Source: Marvinbryantia sp. (GTDB taxonomy: Bacteria; Bacillota; Clostridia; Lachnospirales; Lachnospiraceae). Taken from it: a stretch of DNA of 64,000 bases. The position numbers were made by a program, and so were the translations under genes. Shown here piece by piece: positions 9,097 to 17,456 of the stretch; position 1 is the stretch's first letter, and the number at the start of each line of letters is the position of its first letter. Below the pieces are notes generated by a model. That model was not told where the DNA came from, ran no database searches, and saw nothing but the letters and a program-made list of their open reading frames with translations. Where the stretch lies: assembly GCA_016297895.1 (NCBI GenBank), contig JAEDFS010000004.1, positions 23,561 to 87,560 on the forward strand, written 5' to 3'.

Positions 9097-9738
9097 ATGA
9101 AATATAAAATACCCATTGAGATCTCTGCGAAGCATATGCATATCAGCAGAGAGGATTTTGAGAGGCTCTTCGGGGAAGGAAAAGAGCTGACGTTTGTAAA
9201 AGAATTAAGCCAGCCCGGACAATATCTGGCGAAAGAACGGGTGTCCATTGAGGGGCCCAGAGGGAAAATGGAAAATATGGCTATTTTAGGGCCGTTTCGA
9301 AAGGAAACTCAGGTGGAGCTGGCGATCACAGATGCCAGGAAGCTGGGCATCAAACGGGTGATCCGTCAGTCCGGGGATATCGAAGGGACACCGGGATGCC
9401 GGATCAACGGACCGGCAGGTTCCATTGATCTGGAAAAAGGAGTGATCGTGGCTAAGCGCCACATACATATGACACCCAGTGATGCCATTCGGATGAGGGT
9501 GAAGGATAATGACGAAGTGTTTGTGATCACCCAGAGCTTTGAGCGGGCGCTGATCTATGCCAATGTGGTAGTAAGAGTCCATCCGGACTTTGTTCTTGCC
9601 ATGCATGTAGACACGGATGAAGGAAACGCCTTTGCCCACGATGAAGAGCAGTACGGTGTGATCTTAAATCTGTTTGACGGGGATGCCTATGGATTGAGTA
9701 ACTGGGCAGATGAGCTTCTGTCAGGCATACAGAGATAA
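9097..9738 (+). CDS. PduL-family phosphate acyltransferase, non-encapsulated copy
   Basis: The 213-residue protein is a PduL-type phosphotransacylase (acyl-CoA + phosphate to acyl-phosphate + CoA). It contains both duplicated zinc-binding motifs, SAKHMHISREDF near the N-terminus and AKRHIHMTPSDA near residue 125, plus the terminal LAMHVDTDEGNAF. Unlike the copy at 59075 it starts directly in the catalytic fold (MKYKIPIEISAKH) and has no amphipathic targeting helix, so it should be cytosolic. In organisms lacking a classical Pta such an enzyme may make acetyl-phosphate for acetate and ATP; that role is inferred. Its neighbours (aminopeptidase, FGAM synthase) give no pathway clue. Confidence 0.88.
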   Translation: MKYKIPIEISAKHMHISREDFERLFGEGKELTFVKELSQPGQYLAKERVSIEGPRGKMENMAILGPFRKETQVELAITDARKLGIKRVIRQSGDIEGTPGCRINGPAGSIDLEKGVIVAKRHIHMTPSDAIRMRVKDNDEVFVITQSFERALIYANVVVRVHPDFVLAMHVDTDEGNAFAHDEEQYGVILNLFDGDAYGLSNWADELLSGIQR

Positions 9739-9767
9739 GCTTTTGGATCCCCTGATTTTTGGAACAG

Positions 9768-9797
9768 TTGAAAGAGGGCTACAGAAAAATTTACAAT
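9768..9797 (+). promoter_or_regulatory. Possible promoter for FGAM synthase
   Basis: TTGAAA (9768-9773) and TACAAT (9792-9797) with an 18-base spacer lie in the 82-base gap before the FGAM synthase gene. No room or motif for a purine riboswitch is seen. Confidence 0.4.
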
Positions 9798-9820
9798 AAA
9801 TCTATCTAAGGGAGGAACTT

Positions 9821-12800
9821 ATGAGCAACGTAAGAAGAGTCTATGTAGAGAAGAAGCCGGCATTTGCAGTACAGGCAAAAGAGTTAAGGCATGAGATCCG
9901 CAGTTACCTGGGCATTCAGGGATTGACAGGAGTCAGGGTACTGATCCGCTATGATGTGGAGAATATTTCAGATGCTGTGTTTGAAGCAGCCTGCAGGACT
10001 GTGTTTGCAGAACCGCCGGTAGATACCCTTTATCTGGAAAACTTTGAGATGTCAGAGACAGACCGGGTATTCTCCGTGGAATATCTGCCCGGACAGTTTG
10101 ACCAGAGAGCAGACTCTGCCGTACAGTGTGTAAAATTTTTAAATGAGGAAGAAAACCCGGTGATCCGTTCCGCCACTACCTACGTCATTGAGGGAAACAT
10201 CAGCGAGGAAGAGTTTTCTGCCATTAAAAACCACTGTATCAACCCGGTAGATTCCAGAGAAACGGGTATGGTAAAACCGGACACTCTGGTGACGGTGTTT
10301 GACGAGCCTGCAGATGTGATCGTATTTGACGGTTTTACAGAGTTTGCAGAAAATGAACTTCATGAGTTATACAGCTCCCTGAATCTGGCTATGACATTTA
10401 AAGACTTCCAGCATATCCAGAATTATTTTAAGAATGAAGAAAAACGCAACCCGACCATGACAGAGATCCGTGTGCTGGATACTTACTGGTCTGACCATTG
10501 CCGTCACACCACCTTCTCTACAGAGCTGAAAGATATTCAGTTCGGTGAAGGAGATTATAAAGAGCCCATTATGGGAACCTATGAAAAATATCTGGCTGAC
10601 CGGGCAGAGATCTTCAAGGGAAGAGACGACAAGTTCGTATGCCTCATGGATCTGGCTCTGATGGCTATGAGAAAGCTGAAAAAAGAAGGAAAACTGGATG
10701 ACCAGGAAGAATCCGATGAGATCAATGCCTGCAGTATCGTGGTACCGGTGGAGATCGACGGAGAAGTGGAAGAATGGCTGGTCAACTTTAAAAATGAGAC
10801 CCATAATCATCCGACTGAGATCGAGCCCTTCGGTGGAGCAGCGACCTGTCTGGGCGGAGCCATCCGTGACCCGCTTTCCGGAAGAACCTATGTATATCAG
10901 GCAATGCGTGTAACCGGTGCGGCAGATCCTACTGTATCTGTAAAAGAGACGTTAAAGGGCAAGCTTCCGCAAAAGAAGCTGGTCCGCGGAGCGGCCAAAG
11001 GATATTCTTCCTACGGAAACCAGATCGGTCTGGCTACCGGTTATGTAAAAGAGATCTATCATCCCAATTATGTGGCAAAGAGAATGGAGATTGGTGCCGT
11101 GATGGGTGCTGCGCCCAGAAAAGCGGTAAAACGTGAGACTTCCGATCCGGGAGATATCATCATCCTTCTGGGCGGTCGTACCGGCCGTGACGGAATCGGC
11201 GGTGCAACCGGTTCTTCCAAGGTGCACACAGAGGCATCTATCGAAGTCTGCGGTGCAGAGGTGCAGAAGGGTAATGCGCCTACCGAGAGAAAGATCCAGC
11301 GTATGTTCCGTCGTCCGGAGGTCAGCAGTCTGATCAAGAAATGTAATGACTTTGGTGCCGGCGGTGTGTCCGTGGCCATCGGTGAGCTGGCAGCAGGGCT
11401 TCACATTTATCTGGACAAAGTACCGAAAAAATATGCCGGTCTGGATGGAACAGAGATCGCCATCTCCGAATCCCAGGAACGTATGGCTGTCGTAGTAGAC
11501 CCCAAGGATGTGGAAGAATTCCTGAAATATGCCAATGAGGAAAACCTGGAAGCAGTGGAAGTGGCTGTAGTGACTGAGGCTCCCAGACTGGTCCTCATCT
11601 GGAGAGACAAGGAGATCGTAAATATCAGCAGGGCATTCCTGGATACCAATGGTGCTCATCAGGAGACCAATGTTTTTGTAGAAATTCCTTCCAAAGAAGA
11701 TAAATATTTCCAGAGAAAAGAAGTAGCGGATGTAAAAGCAAAATGGCTGGAAGATCTGGCAGACTTAAACGGCTGTTCCCAGAAAGGCCTGGTGGAGATG
11801 TTCGACAGTTCCATCGGAGCAGGAAGTGTGCTGATGCCTTATGGAGGAAAATACCAGCTTACAGAGACCCAGGCAATGGTAGCCAAGCTTCCGGTACTGA
11901 AAGGAAAGACAGATACCGTTACCATGATGAGCTACGGATTCGATCCGTACCTGTCAAGCTGGAGCCCCTATCACGGAGCAATCTATGCGGTACTGGAATC
12001 TGTGGCTAAGATCGTAGCCGGAGGCGGAGATTACAGAAAGATCCGTCTTACCTTCCAGGAATATTTCCGCAGAATGACAGAAGATCCGGCAAGATGGAGT
12101 CAGCCTTTTGCTGCACTGCTGGGTGCCTATGATGCACAGCTTGGTTTCGGACTGCCCTCCATCGGCGGAAAGGACTCCATGTCCGGTACCTTTAATGAGA
12201 TCGATGTACCGCCCACTCTGGTTTCCTTTGCCGTTGACGTGGCAAGTGATAAGACCATTGTGACACCGGAGCTGAAAAAAGCAGGCAACAAACTGGTGGT
12301 TCTTAGAATTGAAAAAGATGAATATGATCTGCCTGTATATGAACAGATCAAAGATCAGTACGGAAAATTCTTCGAGGATGTGAAAGCAGGAAAGATCGTT
12401 TCCGCTTATACACTGGATGGCAAGGGACTGGCTCTGGCTGTGTCCAAGATGGCATTCGGCAACGGCCTGGGAGTGAAGATTGAGCATAACGTAGATGAAA
12501 GAGACCTGTTCACACCGGCATTCGGAGATATCGTGGCAGAGGTTCCGGGAGATCAGGTAGGAAAGCTTTCCATTACCTATACGCTGATAGGTGAAGTCCT
12601 GGAAAAACCGGTTCTGGAGTATCAGAATACCGTGATCACCCTGGAAGAGGCGGTGAAGGCATGGACCGGTACTCTGGAAGGGGTATTCAAGACTGTTTCC
12701 GGAGAAAACGGAGGAACCGCATTCCTTGGAGAGGATGCAGCAGACGGCCCCACTGCAGTCTTTATGAATATAAAAGCAGAGGGAGACGCAGTGATCGAGG

Positions 12801-13651
12801 ATGGTGTCTACAAGACGAATCAGATCTATGTCTGCAAACATAAAGTGGCAAAACCCAGGGTATTTATTCCGGTATTCCCGGGTACCAACTGCGAATATGA
12901 CAGCACAAAAGCCTTTGAGCGCGCCGGAGCGGAAGTGGATGTAAGGGTATTTAAGAACCTGACGGCAGAAGATATCCGTGATTCCGTAAATCTCTTTGAA
13001 AATGCCATTAACCAGGCTCAGATCATTATGTTCCCCGGCGGATTCTCTGCCGGTGACGAACCGGACGGATCTGCCAAGTTCTTTGCGACTGCATTCCAGA
13101 ATGCAAAGATCAAAGAAGCTGTTATGAAGCTGTTAAATGAGAGAGACGGTCTGGCTCTCGGTATCTGCAACGGATTCCAGGCTCTGATCAAACTGGGACT
13201 GGTACCCTATGGAGAGATCACGGGTCAGAAGGAGAATTCTCCGACATTAACCTACAATACGGTGGGACGTCATATCTCAAAAATGGTATATACCAGAGTC
13301 GTGACCAATAAATCCCCGTGGCTGAAGCTTGCGGTTCCGGGTGCTACCTACTGTAATCCGGCTTCCCATGGTGAGGGACGTTTTGTAGCTGATCAGGAAT
13401 GGATCCGGAAACTGTTTGCAAACGGACAGGTGGCAACGCAGTATGTGACTCCTGACGGAGAACTGGATATCAATAACGAAGAATGGAATGTGAACGGATC
13501 CCATATGGCCATTGAGGGAATTACAAGCCCGGATGGACGTGTGCTTGGTAAGATGGCTCATTCTGAGCGCCGTGGCGAATCTGTTGCCATTAACATTTAC
13601 GGCGAACAGGATATGAAGATCTTTGAGTCAGGTGTAGAGTACTTCCGTTAA
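9821..13651 (+). CDS. purL: Phosphoribosylformylglycinamidine synthase, single-chain (PurL-PurQ fusion)
   Basis: This enzyme makes FGAM from FGAR, glutamine and ATP in step four of purine synthesis. At 1276 residues it is the long single-chain form: an N-terminal PurS-like region, two AIR-synthase-type catalytic halves (FKNETHNHPTEIEPFGGAAT near residue 325 is the ATP-binding site; SIGGKDSMSGT near 785 the second half), and a C-terminal class I glutaminase (from about 1012). The glutaminase shows FPGTNCE, MFPGGFSAGDE and the nucleophile Cys1116 in GICNGFQ. GGGAGG precedes ATG 9821. It stands alone, without other pur genes in the window. Function is certain by motif and length. Confidence 0.97.
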   Translation: MSNVRRVYVEKKPAFAVQAKELRHEIRSYLGIQGLTGVRVLIRYDVENISDAVFEAACRTVFAEPPVDTLYLENFEMSETDRVFSVEYLPGQFDQRADSAVQCVKFLNEEENPVIRSATTYVIEGNISEEEFSAIKNHCINPVDSRETGMVKPDTLVTVFDEPADVIVFDGFTEFAENELHELYSSLNLAMTFKDFQHIQNYFKNEEKRNPTMTEIRVLDTYWSDHCRHTTFSTELKDIQFGEGDYKEPIMGTYEKYLADRAEIFKGRDDKFVCLMDLALMAMRKLKKEGKLDDQEESDEINACSIVVPVEIDGEVEEWLVNFKNETHNHPTEIEPFGGAATCLGGAIRDPLSGRTYVYQAMRVTGAADPTVSVKETLKGKLPQKKLVRGAAKGYSSYGNQIGLATGYVKEIYHPNYVAKRMEIGAVMGAAPRKAVKRETSDPGDIIILLGGRTGRDGIGGATGSSKVHTEASIEVCGAEVQKGNAPTERKIQRMFRRPEVSSLIKKCNDFGAGGVSVAIGELAAGLHIYLDKVPKKYAGLDGTEIAISESQERMAVVVDPKDVEEFLKYANEENLEAVEVAVVTEAPRLVLIWRDKEIVNISRAFLDTNGAHQETNVFVEIPSKEDKYFQRKEVADVKAKWLEDLADLNGCSQKGLVEMFDSSIGAGSVLMPYGGKYQLTETQAMVAKLPVLKGKTDTVTMMSYGFDPYLSSWSPYHGAIYAVLESVAKIVAGGGDYRKIRLTFQEYFRRMTEDPARWSQPFAALLGAYDAQLGFGLPSIGGKDSMSGTFNEIDVPPTLVSFAVDVASDKTIVTPELKKAGNKLVVLRIEKDEYDLPVYEQIKDQYGKFFEDVKAGKIVSAYTLDGKGLALAVSKMAFGNGLGVKIEHNVDERDLFTPAFGDIVAEVPGDQVGKLSITYTLIGEVLEKPVLEYQNTVITLEEAVKAWTGTLEGVFKTVSGENGGTAFLGEDAADGPTAVFMNIKAEGDAVIEDGVYKTNQIYVCKHKVAKPRVFIPVFPGTNCEYDSTKAFERAGAEVDVRVFKNLTAEDIRDSVNLFENAINQAQIIMFPGGFSAGDEPDGSAKFFATAFQNAKIKEAVMKLLNERDGLALGICNGFQALIKLGLVPYGEITGQKENSPTLTYNTVGRHISKMVYTRVVTNKSPWLKLAVPGATYCNPASHGEGRFVADQEWIRKLFANGQVATQYVTPDGELDINNEEWNVNGSHMAIEGITSPDGRVLGKMAHSERRGESVAINIYGEQDMKIFESGVEYFR

Positions 13652-13680
13652 GGAGCGATATGTAAGGAAAAGGTGCGGAA

Positions 13681-14883
13681 ATGATCATCAAAAATGTAAA
13701 GATGTTTACACCGGAATGTTCCTTTGAAGAAGGGACGATCTATATCCGTGACGGGAAAATTGAAAAAACAGAAAAGGCTGCGGCAGAGAGATCTGCCGCA
13801 GTTCCTGACACGGAAAAAACAGAAGACAGGGAATACGGGGAGATTCTGGACGGCAAAGGCTGTTACGCCATTCCGGGACTCATCGACCTGCATTTTCACG
13901 GATGCATGGGGTATGATTTCTGTGACGGGACAAAAGAAGCCATTGCAGAGATCGCCAAATATGAGTCATCTGTGGGAGTGACATCCATTGCTCCGGCAAC
14001 CATGACACTGCCGGTGGCGGAGCTTAAGAGGATTCTGTCCGTTGGGGCAGAGTATCAGAAGGATATGGAAAGGGATGCCGATAAAAAAGGAACCAGAGCG
14101 GATCTGGTGGGCATCAACATGGAAGGTCCTTTTATCAGTGCGGCAAAAAAGGGAGCTCAGGATCCCAGAAATATCGTATCCTGCGATCCGGGGATTGCAC
14201 AGGAGTTTCTGGAAGCCTCTGACGGTCTGGTAAAATTTATCGGAATCGCACCGGAAGAACAGAAAGATCCGATTTCTTTTGTGAAAGAAATGAAGGATCG
14301 TGTCAATCTTTCTCTGGCACATACCAATGCGGATTATGAACAGGCAAAAGCAGCATTTGATGCGGGTGCAAGCCATGCGGTGCATCTTTTTAATGCCATG
14401 CCGGCATTTACCCACCGTTCACCCGGAGTGGTCGGTGCGGTGGCAGATTCTTCGCATGTTACGGCAGAGCTGATCTGCGACGGGGTGCACATTCATCCGG
14501 CCATGGTACGGGCAGTCTTTCGGATGCTGGGAGAAGATCGTATGATCCTGATCAGTGACAGTATGCGGGCGACCGGAATGCCGGACGGACGTTACACTCT
14601 GGGAGGCCTGGAGGTGGATAAAGCAGGAAATCTGGCAACGCTGGTGTCAGACGGTGCCATTGCCGGATCGGCCACACACCTGATGGACTGCCTGAGAGTG
14701 GCGGTGACACAGATGCAGCTCCCTTTGGAAACTGCTGTCAGATGTGCCACTTTGAATCCTGCGAAGAAGCTTGGAATCTCCGACCGGGTGGGTACGATTG
14801 AAGCGGGAAAGAAAGCGGATGTGGTACTCCTGGATCAGAGCCTGGCGCTTAAGCTGGTGGTAAAAGACGGGAAGAAACTGTAG
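13681..14883 (+). CDS. nagA: N-acetylglucosamine-6-phosphate deacetylase
   Basis: The 400-residue amidohydrolase removes acetate from GlcNAc-6-phosphate, feeding amino sugars to glycolysis and wall synthesis. Motifs in order: DLHFHGCMGYDF (HxH metal pair, about residue 63), NMEGPFIS (metal-ligand Glu, about 146), LAHTNADYEQA (His, about 218), HLFNAMPAFTHRSPG (His, about 240), GVHIHP, and the catalytic aspartate in ILISDSMRATGMP. Length is typical. It starts 29 bases after FGAM synthase with AAAGGTG as binding site. A strong terminator follows. No nagB lies nearby. Confidence 0.95.
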   Translation: MIIKNVKMFTPECSFEEGTIYIRDGKIEKTEKAAAERSAAVPDTEKTEDREYGEILDGKGCYAIPGLIDLHFHGCMGYDFCDGTKEAIAEIAKYESSVGVTSIAPATMTLPVAELKRILSVGAEYQKDMERDADKKGTRADLVGINMEGPFISAAKKGAQDPRNIVSCDPGIAQEFLEASDGLVKFIGIAPEEQKDPISFVKEMKDRVNLSLAHTNADYEQAKAAFDAGASHAVHLFNAMPAFTHRSPGVVGAVADSSHVTAELICDGVHIHPAMVRAVFRMLGEDRMILISDSMRATGMPDGRYTLGGLEVDKAGNLATLVSDGAIAGSATHLMDCLRVAVTQMQLPLETAVRCATLNPAKKLGISDRVGTIEAGKKADVVLLDQSLALKLVVKDGKKL

Positions 14884-14933
14884 AAAGAAAAACCTGTGCG
14901 GGGAAATTAAAAGAAGAATGGCGGTATAGAAAA

Positions 14934-14964
14934 GGGAATGCTGCAAAAACAGCATTCCCTTTTT
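14934..14964 (+). terminator. Rho-independent terminator after nagA
   Basis: A perfect 10-bp stem, GGGAATGCTG (14934-14943) with CAGCATTCCC (14950-14959), encloses a 6-base loop and is followed by TTTTT. Confidence 0.9.
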
Positions 14965-15001
14965 GCAACATATTTTTAGCAAAACAGGTTTTATGAATTG
15001 T

Positions 15002-15133
15002 GCCGTAATGAAACATCGCAGGGAAAAGAAACCCGGAGAAAAGGACATTCCCGACTGAAATGTTTCATTTCGGCATCATCACTGTTCCTTCCTTGACCCT
15101 GGAGTGAAACTGCCCCTATGATAAAGGGGACAG
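15002..15133. repeat. REP-like palindromes upstream of the transposase-like gene
   Basis: Two palindromic structures lie in the gap between nagA and the transposase-like gene. GCCGTAATGAAACATCG (15002-15018) is an imperfect inverted copy of AAATGTTTCATTTCGGC (15058-15074). A second hairpin pairs CTGCCCCT (15110-15117) with AGGGGACAG (15125-15133), with one bulged A. Transposases of the REP-associated class typically sit beside such palindromes, so this may be a REP/BIME-like unit. No second copy was noticed elsewhere in the window, so the repeat nature is unproven. Confidence 0.45.
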
Positions 15134-15181
15134 GTGATCGGATCGATGCCTGTCCAAGAGAAAAAAAGGGGGAGTTATGTG

Positions 15182-15718
15182 ATGTTGTGTATCTGTGAAA
15201 ATGTGCATGTCTACAGTACCGTTCTGAGGGGAAAGCCTGAGGTCAGTCTTTTTGAAGACGAGACATGCAAGAAAAAAATGCTGGACGTAGTGGCGGCAGT
15301 CCAGAGGGGGTCCGAGCTTCAGGTGATGGCCTACTGTGTGCTGGACAACGAGGTTCACCTGATGGTAAAGGGAGAAAATTACCATCAGGCGAAAGAGGGA
15401 CTGACCCAGATGAAAAAAGGGTATGAGCAGGTCCTGTTTCCGGAAGGAAAGAGGTCTGACAGATGTTCCCTCTGGAAGAGCAGTCCGATCCGGGAGATCC
15501 CGGTAGAGTGGAAAGCCATAAGGCAGTGTATCAGACTGCATATGCTTCCGGTAAAACATCATCTTGTCTCCAGACCGGAGGATTACTGGTGGTGCAGCTA
15601 TAACGATTATCTGGGGAGAAAATGGCTGCCCCTGACAGACACAGAGATCCTGCTGTCCTGGGTGGATGGAAACCACAGGAAAGCGGTAAAGGATTTCCGT
15701 AAAAAACACCGGAGCTGA
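15182..15718 (+). CDS. REP-associated tyrosine transposase-like protein, catalytic motifs degenerate
   Basis: The 178-residue protein aligns by eye with IS200-like Y1 (REP-associated, RAYT) transposases: LQVMAYCVLDNEVHLMVKG corresponds to the usual strand ending MPNHVHLLI, and RPEDYWWCSYNDYLG to the family's DPEDYPWSSYRAYLG. The metal-binding HUH motif reads EVH instead of HVH/HYH, and the segment that normally reads YIHLNPVRAGLV is CIRLHMLPVKHHLV, lacking the catalytic tyrosine. Strand transfer is therefore unlikely and it may be a domesticated or decayed copy. I chose ATG 15182, preceded by GGGGGAG at 7-base spacing, over the in-frame GTG 15134. Palindromes lie just upstream, as expected for this family. 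Confidence 0.7.
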   Translation: MLCICENVHVYSTVLRGKPEVSLFEDETCKKKMLDVVAAVQRGSELQVMAYCVLDNEVHLMVKGENYHQAKEGLTQMKKGYEQVLFPEGKRSDRCSLWKSSPIREIPVEWKAIRQCIRLHMLPVKHHLVSRPEDYWWCSYNDYLGRKWLPLTDTEILLSWVDGNHRKAVKDFRKKHRS

Positions 15719-15728
15719 AAACCTGCAA

Positions 15729-15768
15729 AAAAGTCTCTCTATTTCTTATACGAAACAGAGAGACTTTT
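15729..15768. terminator. Bidirectional terminator between convergent genes
   Basis: AAAAGTCTCTCT (15729-15740) pairs perfectly with AGAGAGACTTTT (15757-15768). The A-run on one side and T-run on the other make it usable by the rightward transposase-like gene and the leftward mscL. Confidence 0.85.
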
Positions 15769-15791
15769 GTGACGCAAGTTCAGAAAAAATT

Positions 15792-16244
15792 TTAAGAAAG
15801 TTCTGATGTACAATGGGGGCATCTGGTTGCCTTGATATCGATCTCGCTCTGGCAGAAGGGGCACTTTTTGGTGGTAGGTGCTTCTTCTTTTTTGGGGCGG
15901 TATTTTGCATCCAGTGTGTTGATGGTTTTGATGAGCGTGAAGATCACAAATGCCATGATCAGAAAGTTGATGACAGCGTTGATAAAGTTGCCGTAGGACA
16001 GGGTAGCGACACCTGCTTCCTGAGCTGCTGCAAGGGTGGCATATTTTTGATCTCCGCTGAGCTGGACAAACCAGTTGGAAAAATCAATGCCTCCGGTGAT
16101 CAGACTGATGAGAGGCATGATCATGTCATCTACCAGGGATTTGATGATGGCCTGGAAAGCACCGCCGATGATTACACCGACTGCCAGATCCATGACATTT
16201 CCTCTCATGATAAAAGTTTTGAATTCCTCCATAAACTTTTTCAT
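15792..16244 (-). CDS. mscL: Large-conductance mechanosensitive channel with C-terminal zinc ribbon
   Basis: MscL opens under membrane tension to release solutes during osmotic downshock. The 150-residue product begins MKKFMEEFKTFIMRGNVMDLAVGVIIGGAF, with the amphipathic N-terminal helix and first pore helix, and has a second membrane helix (AVINFLIMAFVIFTLIKTI). After the usual end it carries a short zinc ribbon, CPFC and CPHC separated by 11 residues, seen in some Firmicutes. I chose the ATG at 16242-16244 because CGGAGGG lies just upstream; an in-frame start at 16277 would add 11 residues. It is convergent with the transposase-like gene and divergent from the nuclease operon. Confidence 0.93.
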   Translation of the reverse strand: MKKFMEEFKTFIMRGNVMDLAVGVIIGGAFQAIIKSLVDDMIMPLISLITGGIDFSNWFVQLSGDQKYATLAAAQEAGVATLSYGNFINAVINFLIMAFVIFTLIKTINTLDAKYRPKKEEAPTTKKCPFCQSEIDIKATRCPHCTSELS

Positions 16245-16300
16245 AGAAAACCCTCCGTTTCTCTTTTTTATACTCACATCTTAGCAGAATAAGGGAAAAA

Positions 16301-16329
16301 TTGCAACAGGGGAAGAAGGATGGTATAAT
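16301..16329 (+). promoter_or_regulatory. Sigma-A promoter of the nuclease/ATPase pair
   Basis: TTGCAA (16301-16306) and TATAAT (16324-16329) have a 17-base spacer, 52 bases before the metallophosphoesterase start. It lies in the divergent gap with mscL. Confidence 0.7.
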
Positions 16330-16380
16330 GAACAGAACAGGAAAAGGAAAGGGCCGGGAGAAGCCCGTCAGGAGAAAAGA

Positions 16381-17442
16381 ATGCGTTTTATACATATTGC
16401 AGATGTTCATCTGGGTGCAGTGCCGGATAAGGGATATCCGTGGTCTCAGACGAGGGCGGAGGAGATCTGGAGAACCTTCCGGGAAGTCGTTCAGATGGCG
16501 GAGAGAGAGCAGGTTGATCTGCTGCTGATCGCAGGAGATCTGTTTCATAAACAGCCGGGGATCCGGGAGCTGAAGGAAGTAAATTATCTCCTTGGAGGCC
16601 TGACGAAAACTCAGGTGGTGCTGATTGCAGGAAATCATGATTACCTGAAACAGGATTCACCCTATGATCGGTTTTCGTGGGAGGAGAATATCTGTTTTCT
16701 GAAATCAAGGCAATGCGGATATGTCTGCTTTCCGGAACTCGACACTCAGGTCTATGGACTCAGCTACTACGGGAGAGAGATCCGTGAGCCTCTGTATGAT
16801 GAGGTGTATCCGGAAGATCTGCCGGGCTGTCATATCCTTCTGGCCCATGGCGGAGATGAATCTCATATTCCCATAAACTGGAAGAAGCTGGCCGGTGCCG
16901 GCTTTGACTATGTGGCACTGGGGCATATTCATAAACCTCAGTATCCGGAAGAGGACAGAATGGCCTATGCGGGTGCACTGGAGCCGCTGGACATCAATGA
17001 CACCGGACCCCATGGACTGATCATGGGAGAATATGTGAGCGGGAAGCTGCAGACAGAATTTGTGCCGTTTGCCAGGAGAGAGTATATTCAGGAAAAACTG
17101 TATAGTGACAATGAGACCACCGATCTGGCTATGGAGGAACAGGTGGAGCAGCTCATCCGCAGAAGAGGACAGGAGAATTTTTATCGGATCACAATCTGCG
17201 GGTATCGGGATCCGGAGATCGTTTTTCACACGAAAAGCTATGAGAGGCTGGGAAATATTCTGGAGATCCGGGACACCACAGAACCTGATTTTGATTTTGA
17301 GGAGCTTTTGCGTATCCATGGAGATGATGTGGTGGGGCGTTATATCAGTCGTCTTTTGGAAGAAAGTAAAAAACAGGGCAGAAGCGGGACGGCAGGCAGG
17401 GCTTTATATGAAGGGGTAGCGGCGCTGCTGCATCCCAGGTAA
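16381..17442 (+). CDS. SbcD/YhaO-like DNA repair exonuclease (metallophosphoesterase)
   Basis: The 353-residue protein has the calcineurin-like phosphoesterase core: IADVHLG (DxH), LLIAGDLFHK (GD), LIAGNHDYL (GNHD) and, further on, LAHGG and LGHIHKPQ for the last metal histidines. This is the arrangement of Mre11/SbcD-type nucleases, and its length and partner match YhaO of Bacillus. The product should act with the ATPase encoded 15 bases downstream on DNA ends or hairpins. AGGAGA lies before ATG 16381, and a good promoter is just upstream. YhaO-like and SbcD-like cannot be separated by eye, but the paired partner with membrane helices favours YhaO. Confidence 0.85.
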   Translation: MRFIHIADVHLGAVPDKGYPWSQTRAEEIWRTFREVVQMAEREQVDLLLIAGDLFHKQPGIRELKEVNYLLGGLTKTQVVLIAGNHDYLKQDSPYDRFSWEENICFLKSRQCGYVCFPELDTQVYGLSYYGREIREPLYDEVYPEDLPGCHILLAHGGDESHIPINWKKLAGAGFDYVALGHIHKPQYPEEDRMAYAGALEPLDINDTGPHGLIMGEYVSGKLQTEFVPFARREYIQEKLYSDNETTDLAMEEQVEQLIRRRGQENFYRITICGYRDPEIVFHTKSYERLGNILEIRDTTEPDFDFEELLRIHGDDVVGRYISRLLEESKKQGRSGTAGRALYEGVAALLHPR

Positions 17443-17456
17443 GGGAAAGGATCAGA

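Noticed and set aside
15134..15181. GTG 15134 as start of the transposase-like protein
   Set aside because: It overlaps the tail of the palindromic hairpin and has no good ribosome site; ATG 15182 follows GGGGGAG.
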